64,000 bases of DNA from Pseudomonas bijieensis (GCF_013347965.1 NZ_CP048810.1:62001-126000), one strand, 5' to 3'. Positions 43,256-52,211 are shown, counted from the stretch's first letter. The notes: generated by a model from the letters alone, not told the origin. Program-made: numbers and translations.

Positions 43256-43604
43256 GGTCGAACTCCCATTTTTCTAGACGTATGTGGCTCTCGTCAGCCA
43301 TGTGGCCGGGATAGCGCCATGGCTTTCAGATCGAGACTGGCTCGATACAAATGGGAGTGAAGGTGTCGCTGGGGCATGTGAGCTTGATCATGGTGGGCCT
43401 CGATTTTCTTATGTTTATTTTTTCTACCGTGCCTGACCGGGTGCTACGGCGCAGGAGCGAGTGTGCACAGTAGAAATCGTTGGTTGGGTCTGTCCGGTCA
43501 CGTGGGTGAGATGAATCGGACGATTCAACATTGACCTATATCATGACAAAGTGCAATATTACCCTCACAAAAACATTGCCCGTGCAGCCAGTGAGGATTA
43601 GCCA
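43256..43604. other. Divergent promoter region, CitMHS / AcnD-like genes
   Basis: No gene is visible. A TTGACC ... CAATAT pair with 17-bp spacing near 43531-43559 could be a modest sigma70 promoter for the AcnD-like gene. GAGGA lies just before its start codon. No clear sigma54 element or long palindrome was found. The GntR regulator would be expected to bind here. Confidence 0.4.
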
Positions 43605-46211
43605 ATGCCTATGTCAAAGGGTCGAACCGTTACCGCAAGCGGAATCGAGTACCGTGTCAGTGATATCCGTGGAGTTGTCACTGACCTGGGCGGCGATTAC
43701 GCGAAGCTGCCTTACAGCTTGCGAATCCTTGCCGAAAACGTTTTGCGTGGTGAGGCTGATCCCGAGGCCGCACTGAAAGTGATTTGTGCCCGCTCCAAAA
43801 ACTTCGATATCCCATTCCGTCCGGCTCGGGTTGTGCTTCAGGATCTGCTCGGTACGCCGGCATTGGTCGATCTCGCTGGTTTGCGTGATGCCGTCGCCGC
43901 AAAAGGCGGCAACCCACGTTTGGTAAACCCAGTGACGCCAACTCACCTGGTGGTGGATCACTCGCTTAACGTCGAGCGCTGGGGTGATGCCAGCGCACTC
44001 GCTGACAACGAGGCCATCGAGCGTGAACGCAATGCCGAGCGCTTCCAGTTCCTGGACTGGTGCAATAAGGCATTCAGCAACCTTTCGATTATTCCGTCGG
44101 GCAAAGGCATCCTTCACCAAATCAACCTTGAGCGTCTCACCACCGTTGTCGGTACTCAGCGCCGGGGCGATGAGTTGTGGGCTTTTCCCGATACCCTGGT
44201 AGGCACCGACAGCCACACCACCATGATCAACGCCATCGGCGTGCTGGGTTGGGGTGTCGGCGGTATCGAGGCTGAAGCTGCAATGCTGGGCAAATCGCTC
44301 ATGCTGCGCTTGCCGGAAATCGTTGGCGTACGGCTGGAGGGCACTTTGCCGCAGGGCTATTTGGCGACAGACATCGCTTTGGCCCTGACTGAGCAACTGC
44401 GCAAAGTCGGTGTGATCGGTTCGTTCTTGGAGTTCTTCGGCCCGGGCGTACCGCAGTTGTCGCTGGCGGATCGTGGAACCTTGTCGAACATGGCGCCGGA
44501 ATTTGGTGCAACAGCGGCAATGTTCGCCATCGATGACCGTACCCTGCAATACATGCGTATGACAGGACGTGGTGGTCAGATTTCGGACCTGACGCAAGCG
44601 TATGCACGTGCACAAGGCCTTTGGCATGACAGCCTTGGCAATGCTGAATACAACCGTGTCGTGACACTTGATTTGAGCTCTGTTGCACGCTCTATTGCCG
44701 GGCCGAAGCAACCCCACCAACGCATTGTGTTGGGACAGAAATCGCCTGCCGACCATCTTCCTGGCTGTCTGGATAATGGCTCAGTGGTGCTTGCCGCTAT
44801 CACCAGTTGCACAAACACTTCCAACCCTCGCGGCGTTATTGCAGCTGGCCTGGTTGCGCGAAATGCACGCAAGCGTGGATTGAAGAGAGCTGCGTGGGTG
44901 AAAACCTCGTTTGCTCCAGGCTCCATGGTGGTCTCTGATTATCTTGAGCGTTCCGGACTGAATGAAGACCTGGACGCCTTGGGTTTCAACCTGGTTGGGT
45001 ACGGTTGCACCACTTGCAATGGTATGTCCGGCCCGTTGCTGAGCACCGAAATCGAAGACGAAATTCGTGCCCGCAAGCTGGAAACCGTAGCCGTTACTTC
45101 CGGCAACCGTAACTTTGAAGGCCGTGTTCACCCGCTGGCACGGGAAGTCTTCATCATGTCGCCGCCGCTGATCGTTGCTTACGCTATTGCGGGTACATAC
45201 CTGATCGACCCGGAAAAAGATGCATTGGGCCTCGACGACGATGGTGTGCCGGTTTATCTCCACGAGTTGTGGCCAAGCGATGAGGAGTTGGCTCAAATCG
45301 AAGCAGATAATCTGACTGCGGATTTGTTCGACAAGGCCTACGAAGATGTTCCGCGTGAAGCCGGCTTGATTGCCAGCGATCTGCGCGCCGGCGTCAGTGA
45401 TCAATATGCTTGGCAAGCGAGCAGTACCTACATCCGCAAACCGCCGTACTGGAGCGATGCGCTGAGTGCGACAGACACCACCAAAGACCTCAGCAACATG
45501 CGTGTGTTGGCCATGCTCTCGGACAACGTCACTACCGATCACATCTCGCCGTCCGGCGCGATTCTTCCAGAAAGTGATGCGGGTCAATACCTGCAATCCC
45601 ATGGCATCGCAGTGCCGGACTTCAACTCCTATGGTACGCGCCGTGGCAACCATGAAGCGGCGCAGCGTGCAACCTTCGCAAGCCCTCGCCTGAAGAATGA
45701 ACTGCTTGAAGATGGCCGTGAAGGCCCATGGACGTTGCTTCTGCCCGAGAAAGAAGTCACCACGATTTTCCAGGCCGCCGAGATCTACGCACAACGTAAG
45801 CAATCGCTGATCGTCGTTGCCGGCAAGGAGTACGGAAGTGGCTCCTCGCGCGACTGGGCCGCAAAAGGCCCTCGTCTGCTGGGTGTTCGTGTGGTCGTAG
45901 CCGAAAGCTTCGAACGTATTCACCGCACCAACCTGGCTGGCCTCGGCATTCTTCCGCTGCAGTTTGAGGCAGGTGTTTCTCGCCAGAGTCTGGGCTTGAA
46001 CGGACGCGAGACATTCAGCGTCGAGGGCATCACAGAAGACTTCCAACCGGGCGCCAGAATCACGCTGGTGATCGAGCGTGAGAACGGTGAGAAAGAGCGC
46101 GTCACGGTCGTGAGTCGTCTGGATACCTTCGAAGACGTTCGCTACTTCCGCAGCGGCGGTCTGCTGCCACAGCTTCTGATCGAAAGCATGAAGAGCGCCC
46201 CCGTTAACTGA
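43605..46211 (+). CDS. acnD: Aconitase-family Fe-S dehydratase (AcnD-like, 2-methylisocitrate dehydratase type)
   Basis: An 868-residue aconitase-A type enzyme. It holds 'FDIPFRPARVVLQDLLGTPALVDLAGLRDAV', 'VVDHSLNVERWG', 'VGTDSHTTMINAIGVLGWGVGGIEAEAAMLG', and the three cluster cysteines in 'AAITSCTNTSNPRGV' and 'YGCTTCNGMSGPL', so a 4Fe-4S cluster can form. The C-terminal swivel domain has 'AGKEYGSGSSRDWAAKGPRLLGVRVV'. The length and the following PrpF-type gene match AcnD/PrpF pairs that replace PrpD in the methylcitrate cycle. No prpB or prpC is present, so the substrate may be another tricarboxylate such as trans-aconitate or a methylated citrate analogue (inferred). Confidence 0.88.
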   Translation: MPMSKGRTVTASGIEYRVSDIRGVVTDLGGDYAKLPYSLRILAENVLRGEADPEAALKVICARSKNFDIPFRPARVVLQDLLGTPALVDLAGLRDAVAAKGGNPRLVNPVTPTHLVVDHSLNVERWGDASALADNEAIERERNAERFQFLDWCNKAFSNLSIIPSGKGILHQINLERLTTVVGTQRRGDELWAFPDTLVGTDSHTTMINAIGVLGWGVGGIEAEAAMLGKSLMLRLPEIVGVRLEGTLPQGYLATDIALALTEQLRKVGVIGSFLEFFGPGVPQLSLADRGTLSNMAPEFGATAAMFAIDDRTLQYMRMTGRGGQISDLTQAYARAQGLWHDSLGNAEYNRVVTLDLSSVARSIAGPKQPHQRIVLGQKSPADHLPGCLDNGSVVLAAITSCTNTSNPRGVIAAGLVARNARKRGLKRAAWVKTSFAPGSMVVSDYLERSGLNEDLDALGFNLVGYGCTTCNGMSGPLLSTEIEDEIRARKLETVAVTSGNRNFEGRVHPLAREVFIMSPPLIVAYAIAGTYLIDPEKDALGLDDDGVPVYLHELWPSDEELAQIEADNLTADLFDKAYEDVPREAGLIASDLRAGVSDQYAWQASSTYIRKPPYWSDALSATDTTKDLSNMRVLAMLSDNVTTDHISPSGAILPESDAGQYLQSHGIAVPDFNSYGTRRGNHEAAQRATFASPRLKNELLEDGREGPWTLLLPEKEVTTIFQAAEIYAQRKQSLIVVAGKEYGSGSSRDWAAKGPRLLGVRVVVAESFERIHRTNLAGLGILPLQFEAGVSRQSLGLNGRETFSVEGITEDFQPGARITLVIERENGEKERVTVVSRLDTFEDVRYFRSGGLLPQLLIESMKSAPVN

Positions 46212-46242
46212 TGCAACGCTGATCCGTTGGAGTAAATTTGAA

Positions 46243-47391
46243 ATGACCCAAAGACGTATTCCTGCCGTTTACATGCGTGGCGGTTCAAGCAAGGGCGTGT
46301 TCTTTCTTGACGAAAGCCTGCCACCGGCAGGCGCCGAGCGTGATGCGATCCTGCTTCGTGTCATTGGGAGCCCCGATGTCTACGGCAAACAGATAGACGG
46401 TATGGGGGGCGCAACCTCCAGCACCAGCAAGGTTGTGGTCATCGGCAAATCCACACGGGAAGACTGCGATGTGGATTACCTGTTCGGTGCTCCGGCTATC
46501 GAGACGCCTGTCATTGACTGGTCGGGCAACTGCGGCAACTTGAGCTCGGCGGTCGGCCCATATGCCATCTCCGAGGGGCTGGTGGATGCACCTCGCGATG
46601 GCGTGGCAGTTGTCCGCATATGGCAGGCCAATATCCAGAGGCGAATCATCGCCCACGTTCCAATGCGTAATGGCGAGGTCCAGGAAGAAGGGGATTTCGT
46701 ACTCGATGGCGTAGCTTTTCCTGCTGCCGAAGTTGTCCTGGAGTTCCTCAACCCGGGTGGTTCAGATGGCAGCATTCTTCCAACTGGGAATGCCATCGAC
46801 GAATTGGACATTCCAGGCCTCGGTCATCTGCCAGTGACCCTGCTCAATGCGGGTAACCCGACCATCTTTATCGATGCAGATAAGGTGGGTCTTAAAGGTA
46901 CCGAAACTCAAGACCAGGTAAACGGTAATGCTGAGCTGCTTGCACGGCTTGAGACCATTCGTGCGCATTGCACGGTAGCCATGGGGCTGGCTGAAACGGC
47001 AGAAGAAGCCACGCGAGTGCGTCCCCACACGCCGAAGCTTTGCATGATTGCCCAGCCTCAAGCCTATCCAGCAGCGGGCGGCAAACAGGTTAAGCCCGCT
47101 GACATTGACGTGATTGCTCGGATTCTCTCGATGGGCAAGCTTCATCACGCGATCACTGGTACCGGTGCCGTGGCTGTCGCTGTTGCGGCGGCGCTCGAAG
47201 GCACGCTCGTCAATCGCATTGTCGGTGATATCGGTGATCGCCAGGTACGCATGGGCCACACCGCAGGCAGTGTCGCCGTGGGTGCCAAAACGGTCTTGGA
47301 GGACGGTGTCTGGGTGGTTGAAAAAGCTGTCATGAGCCGTAGCGCTCGTCGATTGATGGAAGGCTGGGTGCGTATCCCCGAAGTCATCTGA
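46243..47391 (+). CDS. prpF: PrpF-family aconitate isomerase (2-methylaconitate isomerase type)
   Basis: A 382-residue protein of the same fold as the GalD-like protein in this window: MTQRRIPAVYMRGGSSKGVFFLDESLPP, 'IDGMGGATSSTSKVVVIGKSTREDCDVDYLFG', 'IDWSGNCGNLSSAVGPYAISEGLV', 'PTGNAIDELDIPG', 'MSRSARRLMEGWV'. PrpF converts the trans-aconitate-type product of AcnD to the cis form by moving a proton. It lies 31 bp after the AcnD-like gene. The symbol reflects the family; the physiological substrate may differ, since the other methylcitrate genes are absent. Confidence 0.88.
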   Translation: MTQRRIPAVYMRGGSSKGVFFLDESLPPAGAERDAILLRVIGSPDVYGKQIDGMGGATSSTSKVVVIGKSTREDCDVDYLFGAPAIETPVIDWSGNCGNLSSAVGPYAISEGLVDAPRDGVAVVRIWQANIQRRIIAHVPMRNGEVQEEGDFVLDGVAFPAAEVVLEFLNPGGSDGSILPTGNAIDELDIPGLGHLPVTLLNAGNPTIFIDADKVGLKGTETQDQVNGNAELLARLETIRAHCTVAMGLAETAEEATRVRPHTPKLCMIAQPQAYPAAGGKQVKPADIDVIARILSMGKLHHAITGTGAVAVAVAAALEGTLVNRIVGDIGDRQVRMGHTAGSVAVGAKTVLEDGVWVVEKAVMSRSARRLMEGWVRIPEVI

Positions 47392-47403
47392 TTTGCCACT
47401 GTG

Positions 47404-47426
47404 GATGCCGAGTTTTGCTCGGCATC
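47404..47426 (+). terminator. Hairpin between PrpF-like and lactonase genes
   Basis: Perfect 9-bp stem GATGCCGAG / CTCGGCATC with a TTTTG loop, 12 bp after the PrpF stop. No T-run follows, so partial termination is likely. A 12-bp palindrome AGAGATATCTCT (47456-47467) covers the next gene's ribosome site. Confidence 0.5.
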
Positions 47427-47468
47427 ACACATTTGAATTCGATAATAAAAACAAAAGAGATATCTCTC

Positions 47469-48695
47469 ATGAATGCTTCCGAACTCTCAGGTCATCTGAT
47501 GTATCGCCGTCGATTCGCTCAGTTGTCTGCCATCGCGGCAGGAGGGATCGTGGCAGGCTTGTTCAACATTCCTGCAAGCGCTGCTTCCTCGAGTGATGAA
47601 AACAAAATGGCGGGCAATAAAGCCGCTCAGACTCCTCGGTTTGCATACGTTGGATCCAGGACAACCAAGGAGCGAAATGCACGTGGCGTGGGCATAACGG
47701 TTTATCGTTACGACCCGGAAAGTGGAGCCTGTGTGTTGGTTCAAACGCTGGATGAGTTGGTGAATCCGTCGTTTCTAGCCTTCGACAACTCTCAGAACCA
47801 TCTCTACTGCGTTCATGGCGATCAGAGTGAGGTCAGCTCTTTCGCAATCGATTCAAAATCGGGTGTTCTGACCAAGCTCAATACCGTCGGCACACAAGGT
47901 AAGAATCCTGTTCATCTCAGTGTTGACCCCACCAATAAATTCCTGGCTGTCGCTAATTACGCGACAGGCAGCTTCGCCTTATTCCCTATCCGAGAGGATG
48001 GCAGCCTGGGTGACTTGTCCCACGCCGAATCGCTTTCGGGTGAAGCTGGCCCCCATAAGGTCGAACAGGGCGGCAGCCACCCCCACATGATTCCTTTCGA
48101 TCCGTCAGGGCGGTACGTGGTCATTCCTGACAAGGGGCTCGATGGGATCTTCGTGTACCGCGTCCGAAACAATAACGCGAAACTTGAGGCGACTCAGGTC
48201 AGCTTGATCAAGACGAGAGAGGGCGCAGGACCGCGCCATATTGTCTTCGCTGCTGACGCTCGTCATGCCTATGTCGTTAATGAACTCGACAGCAGTGTCA
48301 CGGGCTACGCCTACGAGGCAGATCACGGAACGCTCACGCCGAAGGAAATACTTTCCACCTTGCCACGGACGTTTACGGGCAATAGTCGTGCAGCGGCAAT
48401 TGTCCTGGCACCCTCAGGCAGGCATCTGTACGTATCGAACCGGGGGCACGATAGTGTGGCCACCTTCCTGATCAGTGAAAGTGGTGAGTTTGTGGCCCTA
48501 GGGCACACTCCTTCGCAAGGTCGAAAGCCGCGCTTCATGAATCTGACCCCGGATGGCGCTCGCCTGTTTGTTGCCAACGAGGAAACTGACAATGTCGTCG
48601 CTTTCGACGTCGACATAAATACCGGTGACCTGACTGCAAATGGCCAGGTGATCAAAACCGGTAGCCCGGTTTGCATGATTTTCAAAACGACCTGA
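47469..48695 (+). CDS. Tat-exported beta-propeller lactonase-family protein
   Basis: ATG 47469 opens a 408-residue protein with a twin-arginine signal at about residues 12-35 (YRRRFAQLSAIAAGGIVAGL, then IPASAAS). The mature part repeats propeller blades: 'PSFLAFDNSQNHLYCVHGD', 'NPVHLSVDPTNKFLAVANYATGSFALFPI', 'GAGPRHIVFAADARHAYVVNEL', 'KPRFMNLTPDGARLFVANEETDNVVAF'. This is the lactonase / YbhE-like 6-phosphogluconolactonase family (PF10282 type). Export excludes a role in the pentose phosphate pathway. It may open a lactone form of the tricarboxylate substrate in the periplasm (inferred from context). The ribosome site AGAGA is weak. Confidence 0.85.
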   Translation: MNASELSGHLMYRRRFAQLSAIAAGGIVAGLFNIPASAASSSDENKMAGNKAAQTPRFAYVGSRTTKERNARGVGITVYRYDPESGACVLVQTLDELVNPSFLAFDNSQNHLYCVHGDQSEVSSFAIDSKSGVLTKLNTVGTQGKNPVHLSVDPTNKFLAVANYATGSFALFPIREDGSLGDLSHAESLSGEAGPHKVEQGGSHPHMIPFDPSGRYVVIPDKGLDGIFVYRVRNNNAKLEATQVSLIKTREGAGPRHIVFAADARHAYVVNELDSSVTGYAYEADHGTLTPKEILSTLPRTFTGNSRAAAIVLAPSGRHLYVSNRGHDSVATFLISESGEFVALGHTPSQGRKPRFMNLTPDGARLFVANEETDNVVAFDVDINTGDLTANGQVIKTGSPVCMIFKTT

Positions 48696-48722
48696 CAGCC
48701 AGAGCCTTAGAGGTGAATAGTC

Positions 48723-49475
48723 ATGATTTTAGATATTGCGGCTGTACGTGGTGATTTAGCCCCCAGCGGTGAACTGCGGGTAGCCATCAACTTAGGCAAT
48801 CCTGTCCTGGCTCAACGTGATGAAACCACCGGCAACCTGGGGGGGGGCTCCGTTGCGCTCGCCAATGCATTGGCGAACGAGTTGGGCCTCGTTGCCAGGC
48901 TGACGCCATATGATGCTGCCGGAAAAGTATTTGCTGCGTTGGAGGACGAACTCTGGGATTTGGCTTTTTTGGCTATAGAGCCGGTGCGTGCAGAGAAGAT
49001 CGCTTTCTCAAGTCCTTATGTGAGTATCGATGGAACCTACCTCGTACGCATGGATAGTTCATTCCAAAAAGCCGCGGACCTGGATGGCCAGGGCCACAGG
49101 ATTTCCGTGGGCCGTGGTGCCGCGTATGACCTGTATCTCTCACGCACCTTGCAGCACTCTGAACTCGTCAGGGCAGACACCTCCGCGAGCGCGGTTGATC
49201 TGTTTCTTGAGCAGGAACTGGAGGCGGCGGCAGGGGTTCGACAGCCATTGGAACGCTTCGCCCGTTCCACTCCAGGAGTAAGAGTGCTGGCAGATAACTT
49301 CACGGAAATTCGCCAGGCGATGGCTGTTCCGAAGGCACGGAAAATGGCTGCCGAATACATCGAGAATTTTATTTGCCGTCTTGTGAGGGATGGCTTCGTA
49401 GCCAGAGCGTTAGCTGAGAGCGGTCAAAGTGACGCGCGTGTCGTACTGCCAATTTTACCGACTGCTCCCATCTAA
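48723..49475 (+). CDS. Periplasmic-binding-fold protein (SBP_bac_3 family) lacking a signal peptide
   Basis: A 250-residue protein with GAGGTG before ATG 48723. It shows the amino-acid-binding-protein fold: 'SGELRVAINLGNPVLA', 'GSVALANALANELGLVARLTPYDAAGKVFAALEDELWDLAFLAIEPVRAEKIAFSSPYVSIDGTYLV'. The N-terminus (MILDIAAVRGDLAPSGEL) has no hydrophobic export segment, and no ABC permease is nearby. It is therefore probably cytoplasmic, either a ligand sensor or an enzyme on this fold; some aconitate isomerases and dehydratases use binding-protein folds. It is last in the AcnD/PrpF module. Confidence 0.75.
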   Translation: MILDIAAVRGDLAPSGELRVAINLGNPVLAQRDETTGNLGGGSVALANALANELGLVARLTPYDAAGKVFAALEDELWDLAFLAIEPVRAEKIAFSSPYVSIDGTYLVRMDSSFQKAADLDGQGHRISVGRGAAYDLYLSRTLQHSELVRADTSASAVDLFLEQELEAAAGVRQPLERFARSTPGVRVLADNFTEIRQAMAVPKARKMAAEYIENFICRLVRDGFVARALAESGQSDARVVLPILPTAPI

Positions 49476-49553
49476 GGGGGGCTTCTTGGGAGATCCCCTG
49501 GAGCGGGACGAAACCACAGTGGGGCAGTTTTCTATGCACCCTTGCGCTAGGGG

Positions 49554-49802
49554 GTGTTGGAGGCGTTGTTGGTGGAGATCGCCGAAGGCGTAGCGAGGAT
49601 CAGCGATCGGAACATTCAGATTGCTTCCGCGGCGGAGGAGCAGAGCGCGGTGTCCGAAGACATCAATCGCAACGTGAACGAGATCAATGACCTGGTGATC
49701 CAGGTGAGTGCCGGTGCCGAGCAGACAGCAATCACCAGCCAGGAACTGGCGCGCCTGGCCGAGTACCAGCAACAGTTGGTCAGTCGCTTCAAGGTGGCGT
49801 AG
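49554..49802 (+). pseudogene. Remnant of a methyl-accepting chemotaxis protein (C-terminus only)
   Basis: The frame reads ARISDRNIQIASAAEEQSAV, then NRNVNEINDLVIQVSAGAEQ and ARLAEYQQQLVSRFKVA: the last helix of a Pseudomonas chemoreceptor signalling domain. A stop (TAG) lies in frame 4 codons upstream, and the ligand-binding, transmembrane and hairpin regions are absent. Only about 82 residues remain, followed by what was probably the gene's own terminator. It marks a deletion or insertion junction beside the phl locus. Confidence 0.8.
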
Positions 49803-49813
49803 ATCCCAGCGTC

Positions 49814-49842
49814 CCGGGCCTTTGGTGAAAGGCCCGGGTTTG
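49814..49842 (+). terminator. Rho-independent terminator after the chemoreceptor remnant
   Basis: Perfect 11-bp stem CCCGGGCCTTT / AAAGGCCCGGG with a GGTG loop, then TTTG. It probably ended the original chemoreceptor gene and now lies between the AcnD/PrpF module and phlI. Confidence 0.75.
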
Positions 49843-49941
49843 CTCAAACGATATCGTCGATCGGGATGTGGTCTGTCTGCGGCTGCATCGTTCGACGCTG
49901 CACGATGGTGAACTGACCCAATTCATGCTCATAGAGGTCGA

Positions 49942-50865
49942 TCAGAACTTCTTAGGCACGGGCAGGGGCAGGTCAAAACAGCCGTGGTCAGGTGTACGTC
50001 GCGCAGGCAATGGAACCAGCGAAACCAGCTCCTCTTCGACGATTTGATTGTTCATGGCCAACTCCAGCTCGGGGCAGTCGATGCTGAGCCAGTCACCGTG
50101 TTGGAGCGGCACATTCGCAGTGCGATGGCTCAAGCTGTGAAACACGTAGTGAACCAGTCCGGGCTCGAGAAACTGCTCGTGTTTCTCCAGGAACTCTTGG
50201 GAGTATCGACGCAAACTTTGCCAACGATGCAAGCTCATCCGATGGTGACTTGCCGTCAAGGGTTGGCCATCGCGTTCTATCTGGACGTTGATGGCCAGAT
50301 CAGCCTGCAATTCCCCCACGATCAAGGCCGGGGCAATCGCACAGGTACGCAAGTGGGCATGGGTTGAAGAAATGGCGTCACGGCTGTGCAATACATGATC
50401 GTGAATATCGTTGCCCAAGGTAAAACCAATGAAGCGCAGCGCGCCAAACTGGTCGACCCAGTAAAGACAGACAATGCACGGCTCGCTACTGATGCTTTGT
50501 GAATGATAAGGAACCTGCAAGGGGTCGCCGTCGGTCTTGAGCAGTCGACCGTTGCCTTTGTAGTACCAGGCCTGTTCTGTCTTGGCGGTACAGAGGGTGA
50601 TTTCGCTGATCTGGACCAATAGATTGTTATCGGGCTTTAGCGGCGGTCGGTATTTCACCGCCGCTGGCGTAAGCGGGTAGGGCGTGGACGGCAGGCCATT
50701 TAGATAGGACTCCCAGTCCATATTTCGCTCAGCACAATGGGCCAGGGCTTCATAAAGATTTCCCTGGGGAGGACGCACTTCCCGACTTTGACCGGATTTG
50801 AAGTCAAAGACACCAAGGCCTCCTTGCGGCACTGGAGAGTCCAGCAACATCACATAATGGGTCAT
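49942..50865 (-). CDS. phlI: PhlI: FAH-fold-like protein of the phl locus, function unknown
   Basis: A 307-residue cytoplasmic protein at the position of phlI, after phlE. Its ATG overlaps the phlE stop by one base (TAATG), so the two are translationally linked. Parts resemble fumarylacetoacetate-hydrolase/AraD1-type proteins: 'LLVQISEITLCTAKTEQAWYYKGNGRLL' and 'LRFIGFTLGNDIHDHVLHSRDAI' (the GND-D pattern of FAH). The usual metal-binding ExE is not obvious. It might act on phloroglucinol-derived ring-opened or acylated compounds, but no role is established that I know of. Confidence 0.8.
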   Translation of the reverse strand: MTHYVMLLDSPVPQGGLGVFDFKSGQSREVRPPQGNLYEALAHCAERNMDWESYLNGLPSTPYPLTPAAVKYRPPLKPDNNLLVQISEITLCTAKTEQAWYYKGNGRLLKTDGDPLQVPYHSQSISSEPCIVCLYWVDQFGALRFIGFTLGNDIHDHVLHSRDAISSTHAHLRTCAIAPALIVGELQADLAINVQIERDGQPLTASHHRMSLHRWQSLRRYSQEFLEKHEQFLEPGLVHYVFHSLSHRTANVPLQHGDWLSIDCPELELAMNNQIVEEELVSLVPLPARRTPDHGCFDLPLPVPKKF

Positions 50866-52136
50866 TACTTATCCTCCAGGGTCAAGCGTGCGGATAGGGG
50901 GGCATAGTCCTTGAGCCCGTTGAAGAGCGGGTTGGCCTCTTTGAGCCACAAGGACAGCAAACCACCGGTCAAACTTCCGGCCAGTGCCAGGAACAGGATT
51001 GCGGTGAGGCCCCACGTCATGGCGATGTAGCCGGCGACGACAGGCGCGACGCCTCCGCCCAGAATCTCTCCGCAGCCCACCACTAGCCCTGTCGCGGTGG
51101 CCAATAAACTGGGCGGTACTGATTCGCTGGTCAGCGGGCCGACCGTTATGCAGATCAGGCTGAAGTTGATGAAGGACAAGAAAAATAATTGAAGAAACAG
51201 GAGCCAGGGCAGTGGAGGGCTGATGATCAATAAGCCCACTAACAGTGCGCTGATCATGAAGCAGATGGAAACCACGGGCTTGCGACCCAATTGGTCGGAC
51301 AAGCCGGGAATGACCAGTTGGCCAAAGAAACCACCCAGGCCAATGGCGGAAATGATCATGGCCATGGAGAAATTGCTCAGGTGCAGAATGTCTGTCAGGT
51401 AGCTGGGGAGCAGGGCACACAGCACGAACTGGCACGTCAGGATGCAAAGCATCAAGGCAATATTGAGCCGCACATTGCCGCTGGACAGGGCCGTCCTCCA
51501 CTGGCTTCTGGAGGTGTGTGCAATCGATGCCGTGCTGGGCGCCCGGGTTGGTTGGTAAGTTTTATAGAGATACCAGGCCACTAACAGGCCGGGTAACGAA
51601 ATGATGGCGAACACGGCACGCCAGGATCCGAACACTTCAAGCAAGACGCCGGCCAGCAGCGGTCCGAGGCACAGGCCGATGATGGGGAACAATGCTTGTT
51701 GAATACCCAGATTGAGTCCGCGCCGACAGGGCTGCGAGACTTCATCGGTAACTATGATACTGACTGGGGTGAATGCACCTTCACAGACGCCCATCAAGGC
51801 ACGCAAGAGCACCAGGCCCACCAGGCTGGTGATCAATGCGGACGCACCGGCCAGGAGGGATAACAGGGTGATCGACAGCACCAGCAACTTCTTGGTGCCC
51901 AATACCCTGATGGCGGCACCCATGAACAGGGCCGAGCCTCCCCATGCGAATGCCAGGATGGCCGACAGCATGCTCAAGTCCTGATAGTCCAGGGCCAAGT
52001 CACGCATGATCACCGGGAACAGCGGCATGATGATGAACCTGTCCAGCCCTACCAGCCCGAAGCTCAGCGACAAAAGCGTGATCATGCGTCTTTCATAGCC
52101 GCCCCAAGGTCGAGCGACCAGATACTTCATCTCCAT
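50865..52136 (-). CDS. phlE: PhlE: MFS transporter of the DAPG locus
   Basis: A 423-residue inner-membrane protein. ATG 52136 (MEMKYLVARPWGGYERRMITLLSLSFGLVGLDRFIIMPLF) has a purine-rich AAGGGGAAAG upstream; the in-frame sequence to 52373 overlaps the end of phlD and is not used. About twelve hydrophobic segments are present, with the second-half motif A in 'PGLSDQLGRKPVVSICFMI'. PhlE is known as the exporter associated with DAPG and with resistance to its toxic intermediates. It follows phlD by 124 bp, with a strong hairpin between them. Confidence 0.92.
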   Translation of the reverse strand: MEMKYLVARPWGGYERRMITLLSLSFGLVGLDRFIIMPLFPVIMRDLALDYQDLSMLSAILAFAWGGSALFMGAAIRVLGTKKLLVLSITLLSLLAGASALITSLVGLVLLRALMGVCEGAFTPVSIIVTDEVSQPCRRGLNLGIQQALFPIIGLCLGPLLAGVLLEVFGSWRAVFAIISLPGLLVAWYLYKTYQPTRAPSTASIAHTSRSQWRTALSSGNVRLNIALMLCILTCQFVLCALLPSYLTDILHLSNFSMAMIISAIGLGGFFGQLVIPGLSDQLGRKPVVSICFMISALLVGLLIISPPLPWLLFLQLFFLSFINFSLICITVGPLTSESVPPSLLATATGLVVGCGEILGGGVAPVVAGYIAMTWGLTAILFLALAGSLTGGLLSLWLKEANPLFNGLKDYAPLSARLTLEDK

Positions 52137-52211
52137 GTTCTTTCCCCTTCTTTCCCTAGCGCTTTCGAAGCTCTCTTGAACGAGGTGAACGCCTGCGATC
52201 AATACGCCTGT

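Noticed and set aside
43605..46211. Considered ordinary housekeeping aconitase AcnA
   Set aside because: The PrpF-type gene 31 bp downstream and the length near 868 favour the AcnD branch; sequence alone does not fully exclude AcnA.
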